Below, one piece after another: positions 1 to 5,062 of a stretch of DNA of 5,062 bases; the stretch's first letter is position 1; each line of letters begins with the position of its first letter. This DNA is from Pseudomonadaceae bacterium UBA5811. GTDB lineage: Bacteria; Pseudomonadota; Gammaproteobacteria; Pseudomonadales; Pseudomonadaceae. The DNA lies in contig DIDB01000043.1 of NCBI GenBank assembly GCA_002417905.1, positions 1 to 5,062 on the forward strand, written 5' to 3'. Position numbers and translations under genes: made by a program. The notes under the pieces are model-generated. The model had not been told where the DNA came from and searched no databases. It worked only from the letters and a program-made list of their open reading frames with translations.

Positions 1-1959
1 AATCTGCTCGGACAGGTCGGCCGCCGGGATGATTCGCTCGGCCAGGCTGACGTTGTAGTTGGGGATAAACACCACCTTCAGCAGGCCGCGCACCGTAGGG
101 TCGGCATTGATGGTCCGGGCAATGTCGTTGGCCAGCTTGATGATCAGCTTGGCCTGCTGGTAGCTGGCGGCCGCCTTGCCACCCAGGATTTTCACCCGGG
201 GCACCCACTCCTTGCCCGGATCGGCACGGATGGCCTGGTAGAGGGCCACAGTATGCAGCAGGTTGAGCAGCTGGCGCTTGTACTCGTGGATCCGCTTGAC
301 CTGCACGTCAAACAGGGCGGCCGGATTCAGCTCGATATCCAGCCGGTCGCGAACGATTTTCGCCAGCAGGTTCTTGTTGTGCTGGCGGCTGGCGGCAAAG
401 CGCTGGCAGAACGCGGCATCACTGGCATGACTTTCCAGCTGGCCCAGCAGGTTCTCCGGATCATCCAGCAGCGCCTCGCCCAGGGTATCCACCAGCAGGC
501 CGGTCAGCCCGGGATTGGACTCATACAGCCAGCGGCGGAAGGTGATGCCATTGGTCTTGCTGGTGATCCGCTCCGGATACAGCTGGTGCAACTGGGCAAA
601 TACCGTCTTGCGCATCAGCTCGGTGTGCAGGGTAGACACCCCGTTGACCCGGTGCGAGCCAATAAAGGCCAGGTTGCCCATCCGCACCCGCCGGCCATTG
701 CCCTCGTCAATCAGCGAGACACTGCGCAGCAGGTCAAGATCATGGATATCCCGGGCACGCAGGGCATCCAGGTGATAGGCATTGAGCAGGTAGATGATCT
801 GCATGTGCCGGGGCAGCATCCGCTCCATCAGCCCGACCGGCCAGCTCTCCAGCGCCTCGGGCAGCAGGGTGTGGTTGGTATAGGACAGGGTGGCCACCGT
901 GCGCTCCCAGGCCAGATCCCAGTCCATGCTGTACTCGTCCACCAGCAGCCGCATCAGCTCGGCCACCGCAATGGCCGGATGGGTGTCATTCATCTGGATG
1001 GCGTTATAGACCGGCAGCTCATCGAGGTTGCCATAATGGCGCAGATGGCGGCGCAACAGATCCTGCAGCGAAGCCGAAACAAAGAAATACTCCTGGCGCA
1101 GACGCAGCTCCTGGCCTGCCTCGTTGTTATCCCCCGGATACAGCACCCGGGAAATGCTCTCGGCCCGGGCCTCATCGGCCACCGCACCCAGGTGGTCACC
1201 GGCATTGAAACGCTCCGGGTGGAAATCCACCTCGGCCCGGGCCCGCCACAGGCGCAGGGTATTCACCCCGGCCCCCCGCCAGCCGACCACCGGCGTGTCA
1301 TAGGCAATGGCCCGGACCCCCTCGGTCCAGTGCCAGGCGTGCTGGCTCTTTTCGGTACTGTTGGGTTTGGGGATCACATTGCCGCCAAAGCCCACCAGAT
1401 AGCAGACCTCCGGCCGCTCGAACTCCCAGGGGTTGCCAAAGTCCAGCCAGTTCTCCGACTGCTCGTGCTGCCAGCCGTCAATAATCGTCTGGCGGAACAG
1501 TCCCTCCTCATAGCGGATGCCATAACCATAGGCGGCAATCCACAGGGTGGCCATGCTTTCCATAAAACAGGCCGCCAGCCGGCCCAGCCCGCCGTTGCCC
1601 AGCGCCGCGTCCGGTTCAAGGCCCCGGATCCGCTCGATATCCACATCCAGCTCCGCCAGGGCAGCCCGGGCCACCTCCAGGATGCCCAGATTGCTCAGGC
1701 TGTCCACCAGCAGCCGCCCGACCAGAAACTCCAGCGACAGGTAGTAAACCCGCTTGCGCCGGGCGGTATACGCCTCCCGGGTATGGGTCATCCAGTGATC
1801 CACCATATGATCCCGGGTGGCCAGGGCAATTGCCTCGAACCAGTCATGGTCGAAGGCATGTGCCGGGTCCTTGCCAATGGAGTAAGTCAGTTTCGATAGC
1901 ACCCTGTCGCGGAAAGCGGCAACTTCTGCCGCATCAGCCGGGCCGGATAGCTGTGACAT
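1..1959 (-). CDS. glgP: Glycogen/maltodextrin phosphorylase, N-terminal 653 residues (3' end beyond window)
   Basis: This cytoplasmic GT35-family enzyme releases glucose-1-phosphate from alpha-1,4-glucan by phosphorolysis, using pyridoxal phosphate. The reading starts at ATG 1959 (MSQLSGPADAAE) and stays open to base 1 on the minus strand. It follows E. coli GlgP along its whole length: YSIGKDP near residue 30, VYYLSLEFLVGR around 60-70, the glycine loop GNGGLGRLAACF at 121-132, ELRLRQEYFF, NDTHP at 324-328, the strand DEGNGRRVRMGNL, and VKRIHEYKRQ at 554-563. The last visible residues, IIPAADLSEQI, sit only a few residues before the family's EASGTSNMKF motif with the PLP lysine, so cofactor binding cannot be checked. 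About 160-180 residues are missing, judged from the usual length near 815-830. The family motif TNGITPRRW reads NGITFRRW here, which I take as a subfamily variant. A GAGG lies 7 nt before the start. No other glycogen gene is adjacent. Confidence 0.97.
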   Translation of the reverse strand, partial: MSQLSGPADAAEVAAFRDRVLSKLTYSIGKDPAHAFDHDWFEAIALATRDHMVDHWMTHTREAYTARRKRVYYLSLEFLVGRLLVDSLSNLGILEVARAALAELDVDIERIRGLEPDAALGNGGLGRLAACFMESMATLWIAAYGYGIRYEEGLFRQTIIDGWQHEQSENWLDFGNPWEFERPEVCYLVGFGGNVIPKPNSTEKSQHAWHWTEGVRAIAYDTPVVGWRGAGVNTLRLWRARAEVDFHPERFNAGDHLGAVADEARAESISRVLYPGDNNEAGQELRLRQEYFFVSASLQDLLRRHLRHYGNLDELPVYNAIQMNDTHPAIAVAELMRLLVDEYSMDWDLAWERTVATLSYTNHTLLPEALESWPVGLMERMLPRHMQIIYLLNAYHLDALRARDIHDLDLLRSVSLIDEGNGRRVRMGNLAFIGSHRVNGVSTLHTELMRKTVFAQLHQLYPERITSKTNGITFRRWLYESNPGLTGLLVDTLGEALLDDPENLLGQLESHASDAAFCQRFAASRQHNKNLLAKIVRDRLDIELNPAALFDVQVKRIHEYKRQLLNLLHTVALYQAIRADPGKEWVPRVKILGGKAAASYQQAKLIIKLANDIARTINADPTVRGLLKVVFIPNYNVSLAERIIPAADLSEQI

Positions 1960-1964
1960 GGAAG

Positions 1965-1990
1965 AACCTCGGTTCAGGTTGAAAGGTTGA
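1965..1990 (-). promoter_or_regulatory. glgP leader: SD plus short repeats that could pair with it
   Basis: On the glgP strand the Shine-Dalgarno GAGG (complement of 1967-1970) is 7 nt before the ATG. The bases AGGTT that overlap it (complement of 1965-1969) can pair with AACCT 6 nt upstream (complement of 1976-1980), and equally with a second AACCT (complement of 1984-1988). On the plus strand this second copy appears as the direct repeat AGGTTGA at 1976-1982 and 1984-1990, period 8. Pairing would mask the SD. The stem is only 5 bp with two G-C pairs, so a regulatory role is an inference. I could not find a convincing sigma-70 promoter for glgP upstream: TTGCCA (complement of 2016-2021) resembles a -35, but the -10 at proper spacing is poor. 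Confidence 0.35.
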
Positions 1991-2030
1991 TGGCCCTAAA
2001 ACTAGCACCGGAACATGGCAATGCGAATCC

Positions 2031-2062
2031 ATGACAGCAGGGCACCGGCGTCCGGGTATGAT
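2031..2062 (+). promoter_or_regulatory. Possible sigma-70 promoter for the cysteine-cluster gene
   Basis: TATGAT at 2057-2062 matches the -10 consensus in 5 of 6 positions and would start transcription near 2069, about 26 nt before the ATG at 2095. The best -35-like element is ATGACA at 2031-2036 (5 of 6), but the spacer is 20 bp, longer than the preferred 17. Such a promoter would be weak or activator-dependent. It is the only AT-rich hexamer of this quality in the divergent gap on this strand. Confidence 0.3.
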
Positions 2063-2093
2063 GGCTGCCCCTCCCGGAAGTGTTCTGCCCTGC
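2037..2093. repeat. 8-bp inverted repeat bracketing the putative promoter
   Basis: GCAGGGCA at 2037-2044 is the exact reverse complement of TGCCCTGC at 2086-2093, with 41 bp between the arms. The arms flank the candidate -10 element (2057-2062), and the right arm ends just before the ATG at 2095. They could be two operator half-sites, or chance in GC-rich DNA. A further TGCCC at 2066-2070 can also pair with the left arm. Confidence 0.4.
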
Positions 2094-2094
2094 C

Positions 2095-2493
2095 ATGAAA
2101 AGACCGGTGATTGCCGCCGCCGACCCGGAGCGGCTGGATACCTGGCCCCGCTACAGCCGTAGATTGTGCCAGGACTGCCAGGCCACCTGCTGCACCCTGC
2201 CGGTGGAGGTCAGGCTGGATGACCTGATCCGGCTGGGCGAGGCCGATGCCTTCGAACGGGACGAACCGCTGAAACCGGTAGCCCGCCGCCTGCAAAAAGC
2301 CGGGACGGTCGAACATTTCAACCAGAAGCACGGCCTGTTCACCCTGACCCGGCTGGCCAGCGGCGACTGCCTGTATCTGGACCCGGTAACCCGCCTGTGC
2401 CGGGTGTATGCCCGGCGGCCAGACACCTGCCGCAACCATCCGCAAATCGGTCCCCGTCCCGGCCACTGCGCCTGGCGGCCAAAAGCCGGTTGA
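2095..2493 (+). CDS. YkgJ-type cysteine-cluster protein (CxxCxxCC family)
   Basis: A small soluble protein of 132 residues with no signal peptide or membrane segment. It resembles the CxxCxxCC/YkgJ family (UPF0153-like), which is thought to bind a metal or an Fe-S cluster and whose function is unknown. The cysteines form two groups: C25-x2-C28-x3-C32-C33 (LCQDCQATCC) near the N-terminus, and C92-x9-C102-x9-C112 (GDCLYLD, LCRVYARRPDTCRNHP) plus C125 near the C-terminus. The YxxRPxxC element is the family hallmark. The first cluster has three residues, not two, before the CC pair. I chose ATG 2095. GTG 2080, in frame, would add five residues including a cysteine (MFCPA) but has no SD before it. 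GGAAG at 2076-2080 is the only SD-like sequence and lies 14 nt from the ATG, so initiation may be weak. The gene is divergent from glgP and 60 bp upstream of a thioesterase gene. The family call is strong; the biochemical role is open. Confidence 0.88.
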   Translation: MKRPVIAAADPERLDTWPRYSRRLCQDCQATCCTLPVEVRLDDLIRLGEADAFERDEPLKPVARRLQKAGTVEHFNQKHGLFTLTRLASGDCLYLDPVTRLCRVYARRPDTCRNHPQIGPRPGHCAWRPKAG

Positions 2494-2539
2494 AATCTGC
2501 CAGACAGATCAGCGATTCTCGGCAGCTCCATCAGCAGCC

Positions 2540-2553
2540 GGAAGCAACCGAGG
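2540..2553 (+). promoter_or_regulatory. Ribosome binding site choice for the thioesterase gene
   Basis: Two SD-like sequences precede ATG 2554. GGAAG at 2540-2544 has a workable 9-nt spacing. GAGG at 2550-2553 touches the start codon and is too close to function for this ATG. No other ATG, GTG or TTG exists in frame back to the stop codon of the preceding gene, which supports 2554 as the start. Confidence 0.45.
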
Positions 2554-3012
2554 ATGACCAGTCCGATCCAGGCCCTGGAGGCCACCCTGCACCGGGAAAT
2601 CCCCCTGACCCGGGCCATGGGCCTGCGTGTGGCCAGCTGGCAGGACCTGCAGCTGCAGCTGGACCTGCAGCTCAGTGGCAATACCAACCATACTGGCAGC
2701 GCCTTTGGGGGCAGCCTGTACAGTGCCGCCGTACTGGCCGGCTGGGGCTGGCTGCAGCTGCGCCAGCAGGATGCCGGACTGCCGCATGGTCAGGTGGTCA
2801 TCCAGGACGGCCAGATTGAATACCCGCTGCCGGTTTTCGAAGATGCCCGGGCCATCTGCACGGCCCCGGACGAGGCCCTCTGGAACCGCTTCAGCAAAAC
2901 CTACCAGCGCCATGGCCGGGCCCGGCTGGGCCTGACCACCCGGATCCTGCTCGCTGATGGCCGGGAAGCCGTCCGCTTTGCCGGACAGTACGTACTGCAG
3001 CGCCTGCCATAA
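2554..3012 (+). CDS. Stand-alone YiiD-C-type hotdog thioesterase domain protein
   Basis: A 152-residue cytoplasmic protein that matches the C-terminal thioesterase-like domain of E. coli YiiD (also named FabY). The signature is the helix-capping stretch N45-H-T-G-S-A-F-G-G-S-L55 followed by AAVLAGWGWL (58-67), as in GTAFGGSL..LAGWG of that family. IPLTRAMGL at 16-24 is also typical and supports the chosen start. Hotdog proteins of this type are expected to hydrolyse or bind acyl-CoA or acyl-ACP thioesters; the substrate here is unknown. The N-terminal GNAT acetyltransferase domain of YiiD is absent, so this is a single-domain version. Strand residues 32-40 (LQLQLDLQL) strictly alternate, giving a two-faced beta strand. 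The gene follows the cysteine-cluster gene by 60 bp in the same frame and is probably cotranscribed with it. A dyad and probable terminator follow. Family assignment is confident; physiological role is not. Confidence 0.88.
   Translation: MTSPIQALEATLHREIPLTRAMGLRVASWQDLQLQLDLQLSGNTNHTGSAFGGSLYSAAVLAGWGWLQLRQQDAGLPHGQVVIQDGQIEYPLPVFEDARAICTAPDEALWNRFSKTYQRHGRARLGLTTRILLADGREAVRFAGQYVLQRLP
2644..2673 (+). repeat. Short internal repeat encoding an alternating beta strand
   Basis: GACCTGCAGCT occurs at 2644-2654 and again at 2662-2672, with CTGCAG and CAGCTG palindromes between. It encodes DLQLQLDLQL inside the thioesterase. The repeat follows from alternating CTG and CAG codons for an amphipathic strand and may be prone to slippage in multiples of 6 bp. 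Chance or selection on the protein is enough to explain it. Confidence 0.6.
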
Positions 3013-3014
3013 CG

Positions 3015-3027
3015 TGTCAGCCTGACA
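3015..3027. repeat. Perfect 13-bp dyad after the thioesterase stop
   Basis: TGTCAGCCTGACA is a perfect inverted repeat with a single central base, beginning 3 bp after the TAA at 3010-3012. As RNA it would form a 5-bp stem with a GCC loop. It lies 3 bp before the terminator stem, so it may add to termination, or it may be an operator for a transcription factor acting on rpoZ-spoT. Confidence 0.5.
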
Positions 3028-3029
3028 AA

Positions 3030-3058
3030 GCCGCTTCCCTTGGCAGTGGCGATTTTTT
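3030..3058 (+). terminator. Probable rho-independent terminator between the thioesterase gene and rpoZ
   Basis: GCCGCT (3030-3035) pairs with AGTGGC (3045-3050), a 6-bp stem including one G-U pair with a 9-nt loop. The stem is followed two bases later by six thymines (3053-3058). It lies 18 nt past the thioesterase stop and 62 bp before rpoZ. The stem is short, so efficiency may be moderate. If it works, rpoZ-spoT needs its own promoter, although I see no good sigma-70 match between 3059 and 3110. Confidence 0.55.
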
Positions 3059-3120
3059 ACACTGCACAGTCCTGCCGCCCGCTCGGGCTCGTACACCACC
3101 GGATACTGTTGAGGAACACC

Positions 3121-3387
3121 ATGGCCCGCGTCACTGTTGAAGACTGCCTGGACAATGTTGATAACCGCTTTGAGCTGGTGATGCTGGCCACCCGGCGGGC
3201 GCGCCAGATCTCCACCGGTGGCAAGGAAGCCAAGCTGCCCTGGGAAAATGACAAGCCGACCGTGGTTGCCCTGCGGGAAATTGCAGCCGGGCTGGTCGAC
3301 CGTGACAGCGTGGCCCAGGACGACATCCTTCCCGAGGAACCCCTGTTCGCGTCCTTTACCGAGGAAGAAACCCACGAGGCGCTGTAA
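3121..3387 (+). CDS. rpoZ: DNA-directed RNA polymerase omega subunit
   Basis: Omega is the small RNA polymerase subunit that wraps the beta-prime C-terminal region, assists assembly, and in E. coli forms part of a ppGpp binding site through its N-terminus. The protein has 88 residues (E. coli 91). The start [21 protein letters not shown] matches the family's conserved N-terminus, including the MARVTV segment implicated in ppGpp contact. RRAR at 25-28, GGK at 33-35 and [13 protein letters not shown] at 42-54 complete the core. The tail [17 protein letters not shown] is acidic and pseudomonad-like, unlike the Gln/Glu-rich tail of E. coli. The start at 3121 is clear: GAGGA at 3111-3115 lies 5 nt before it, and upstream in-frame codons run through the terminator. 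spoT follows in the same frame after 66 nt. The usual upstream gene gmk is missing. Confidence 0.97.
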   Translation: MARVTVEDCLDNVDNRFELVMLATRRARQISTGGKEAKLPWENDKPTVVALREIAAGLVDRDSVAQDDILPEEPLFASFTEEETHEAL

Positions 3388-3453
3388 CAGCATGCCAGGC
3401 CGCGCCTTCACGTTCTGCTGTTGTGCCGGCCCGGATCGGCAGGGAGAACGTCC
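3388..3453 (+). promoter_or_regulatory. rpoZ-spoT spacer with the strong SD that sets the TTG start of spoT
   Basis: The 66-nt spacer contains AGGGAG at 3441-3446, with GGAG 7 nt before TTG 3454. This is the best SD in the region and decides the spoT start. TGCCG (3424-3428) can pair with CGGCA (3437-3441), a 5-bp stem touching the SD. Further upstream CAGCA (3388-3392) can pair with TGCTG (3416-3420) around a small AGGC/GCCT hairpin (3397-3407). There is no U-tract, so this is not an intrinsic terminator. A translational effect on spoT is possible but unproven. Confidence 0.5.
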
Positions 3454-5062
3454 TTGCCCTCTCTAGACCGTCTTGCCACCCGCCTGTCAGCCTATCTGGA
3501 CGAAGAGCAGGTCAACCTGGTCCGCCGGGCCTACTACTACGCCGAGCAGGCCCACGATGGCCAGCGAAGGCGCAGTGGCGAGGCTTATGTCACCCACCCG
3601 CTGTCAGTAGCCAGCATCCTGGCCGACATGCACATGGACCACCAGAGCCTGATGGCCGCCATGCTGCATGACGTTATCGAGGACACCGGCATTCCCAAGG
3701 AAGCCCTGGCCGCCCAGTTTGGCAGCACGGTGGCCGAGCTGGTGGACGGGGTCAGCAAGCTCACCCAGATCAAGTTTGAAACCAAGGCCGAAGCCCAGGC
3801 CGAAAACTTCCAGAAGATGGCCATGGCCATGGCCAAGGATATCCGGGTGATCCTGGTCAAGCTGGCTGACCGCCTGCACAACATGCGCACTCTGGAGGTG
3901 CTGAACAGCGAAAAACGCCGGCGGATTGCCCGGGAAACCCTGGAAATCTACGCCCCGATTGCCAACCGGCTGGGCATGCACAACATGCGGGTCGAATTTG
4001 AGGACCTCGGGTTCCGGGCCATGTACCCCATGCGGGCCAGCCGCATCCAGACCGCCGTCCGCCGTGCCCGGGGCAACCGCCGGGAAATCGTCAACAAGAT
4101 CGAACAGTCACTGGTGCACTGCCTGGCCCGGGAGGGTCTGGAAGGCGAGGTGCTGGGCCGGGAAAAACACCTGTTCAGCATCTACCGGAAAATGCGCTAC
4201 AAGCGGCGCTCCTTCAGCGAAATCATGGACGTGTATGCCTTCCGCATCGTGGTGGACCGGGCAGACACCTGCTACCGGGTCCTGGGTGCGGTGCACAACC
4301 TGTACAAGCCCCTGCCCGGCCGTTTCAAGGACTATATCGCCATTCCCAAGGCCAACGGCTACCAGTCCCTGCACACCACTCTGTTCGGCATGCACGGCGT
4401 ACCCATCGAGATCCAGATCCGTACCCGGGAAATGGAAGCCATGGCCAATAACGGCATCGCCGCCCACTGGCTGTACAAGTCCGCGGAAGACAGTGCCCGG
4501 GGCAGCCATGCCCGGGCCCGGCAGTGGGTCAAGGGTGTGCTGGAGATGCAGCAGCGGGCCGGCAACTCCCTGGAATTCATTGAAAACGTCAAGATCGACC
4601 TGTTCCCCGACGAGGTGTATGTCTTCACCCCCAAGGGCGCCATCATGGAGCTGCCGAAAGGCTCCACCGCCATAGATTTTGCCTACGCCGTCCACACCGG
4701 GATTGGCAATGCCTGCATTGCCTGCCGGATCAACCGCCGGCTGGCCCCCCTCTCCCAGGTACTGGAAAGCGGCTCTACCGTGGAAATCGTCACCGCCCCC
4801 GGTGCCCGGCCCAACCCGGCCTGGCTGAGCTTTGTGGTTACCGGCAAGGCCCGTACCCATATCCGCCATGCCCTGAAACAGCAGCGCCGCTCGGAGTCCA
4901 TCAGCCTGGGCCCGCGCCTGCTGAACAAGGCCCTGGCCGGGCTGGACTCCAGCCTTGAGCGGATTCCAGAACCCCGGCGCCAGCAGGTCAGCAGCGAATA
5001 CCAGCTGGCCTGCTGGGAGGACCTGCTGGAAGACATTGGTCTGGGCAACCGGATGGCCTATG
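3454..5062 (+). CDS. spoT: Bifunctional (p)ppGpp synthetase/hydrolase SpoT, N-terminal 536 residues (3' end beyond window)
   Basis: SpoT degrades (p)ppGpp and can make it from ATP and GDP/GTP; it is the central stringent-response enzyme. From TTG 3454 the protein aligns with E. coli SpoT from residue 1 with identical numbering for at least 319 residues. The hydrolase domain has H48 (YVTHP), H72-D73 and E76-D77 (LHDVIED), and ADRLHNMRT with D139. The synthetase domain has GREKHLFSIYRKM at 235-247, D259 (DVYAFRI), R290-F-K-D293 (the RFKD type of bifunctional enzymes, not the acidic type of RelA), GYQSLHT and E319 (EIQIRT). The TGS domain begins near 388 (VYVFTPKG) and has H414. The helical region reaches GLGNRMAY at 536. 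Both active sites look intact. About 165 C-terminal residues, with the ACT/RRM-type domain, lie outside (E. coli 702). There is no ATG or GTG in frame between the rpoZ stop and 3454. MAMAMA at 122-127 comes from three ATGGCC copies (3817-3834). Confidence 0.97.
   Translation, partial: MPSLDRLATRLSAYLDEEQVNLVRRAYYYAEQAHDGQRRRSGEAYVTHPLSVASILADMHMDHQSLMAAMLHDVIEDTGIPKEALAAQFGSTVAELVDGVSKLTQIKFETKAEAQAENFQKMAMAMAKDIRVILVKLADRLHNMRTLEVLNSEKRRRIARETLEIYAPIANRLGMHNMRVEFEDLGFRAMYPMRASRIQTAVRRARGNRREIVNKIEQSLVHCLAREGLEGEVLGREKHLFSIYRKMRYKRRSFSEIMDVYAFRIVVDRADTCYRVLGAVHNLYKPLPGRFKDYIAIPKANGYQSLHTTLFGMHGVPIEIQIRTREMEAMANNGIAAHWLYKSAEDSARGSHARARQWVKGVLEMQQRAGNSLEFIENVKIDLFPDEVYVFTPKGAIMELPKGSTAIDFAYAVHTGIGNACIACRINRRLAPLSQVLESGSTVEIVTAPGARPNPAWLSFVVTGKARTHIRHALKQQRRSESISLGPRLLNKALAGLDSSLERIPEPRRQQVSSEYQLACWEDLLEDIGLGNRMAY

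Noticed and set aside
253..1899. Open frame of 548 codons on the plus strand
   Set aside because: It lies wholly antisense to the clearly homologous glgP, is rich in Gln, Pro, Gly and His as expected from reading GC-rich codons backwards, and matches no family I know.
2002..2687. Two overlapping minus-strand open frames opposite the cysteine-cluster gene
   Set aside because: The plus-strand protein has the conserved cysteine and YxxRPxxC pattern. The antisense products are Arg/Ser- or Gln/Gly-rich with no family signature.
3040..3120. Upstream in-frame extension of rpoZ from TTG 3040
   Set aside because: It would start in the terminator loop and translate the U-tract. Omega is conserved from MARVTV at 3121, where a good SD is present.
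2509..3411. Open frame of 300 codons on the minus strand
   Set aside because: It runs antisense across the thioesterase gene, the terminator and rpoZ. Its composition is that of a mirror frame and it has no recognisable domain.
3388..3420. CAGCA/TGCTG hairpin after rpoZ as an intrinsic terminator
   Set aside because: No thymine tract follows and the arms are far apart; rpoZ and spoT are normally cotranscribed.
3421..3453. Earlier TTG at 3421 as the spoT start
   Set aside because: It has no SD before it, and the residues added (LCRPGSAGRTS) have no counterpart in SpoT. TTG 3454 fits the alignment and SD.
3817..3834. Three tandem ATGGCC copies as a slippage-type phase-variation repeat
   Set aside because: They encode MAMAMA in a helix where E. 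coli SpoT has MIMAMV, so no residues are added. A 6-bp unit would not change frame.
3926..4675. Plus-strand open frame of 249 codons in another frame within spoT
   Set aside because: It is a +1 shadow of spoT, full of Pro, Ser, Arg and Cys. The spoT frame is collinear with E. coli SpoT throughout with no sign of a frameshift.
4108..5048. Minus-strand open frames opposite spoT
   Set aside because: They are antisense to conserved synthetase and TGS motifs, with low-complexity mirror composition.

Overview
The window is a chromosomal segment of a high-GC gammaproteobacterium; two lines counted by hand give 60-62% GC. The best taxonomic clues are the omega subunit, whose acidic tail containing EEPLFASF resembles pseudomonad omega proteins far more than the E. 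coli one, and a SpoT that is collinear with E. coli SpoT residue for residue. I would place it near Pseudomonadales/Oceanospirillales and cannot name a genus.

Layout. Positions 1-1959, minus strand, carry the first 653 codons of a glycogen/maltodextrin phosphorylase (glgP), cut by the left edge just before the PLP-lysine region. A 135-bp divergent intergenic region (1960-2094) follows. It holds a possible promoter for the rightward genes, an 8-bp inverted repeat around it, and short repeats that could pair with the glgP ribosome binding site. Rightward come a YkgJ-type cysteine-cluster protein (2095-2493) and, 60 bp later, a stand-alone YiiD-C-type hotdog thioesterase (2554-3012). A perfect 13-bp dyad and a probable intrinsic terminator lie at 3015-3058. 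Then come rpoZ (3121-3387) and spoT, which starts at a TTG codon at 3454 and is cut by the right edge after 536 codons. No gene-free stretch exceeds 135 bp. I see no tRNA, rRNA, CRISPR array, insertion sequence or phage gene.

How the genes relate. rpoZ-spoT is the conserved stringent-response pair: omega is the RNA polymerase subunit that forms part of a ppGpp site in E. coli, and SpoT makes and degrades (p)ppGpp. They share a frame, are separated by 66 nt and are probably cotranscribed. The usual upstream partner gmk (guanylate kinase) is absent here and the thioesterase occupies its place. SpoT of gammaproteobacteria senses fatty-acid starvation through acyl carrier protein, so an acyl-thioesterase neighbour is suggestive, but the terminator between them argues for separate transcription. 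glgP is transcribed away from all of these and looks unrelated, and no other glycogen gene is visible.

Overall this is mostly housekeeping DNA. I found no convincing new system. The items worth a second look are the displaced gmk, the non-ATG start and leader of spoT, the small intergenic dyads, and the thioesterase-SpoT adjacency.
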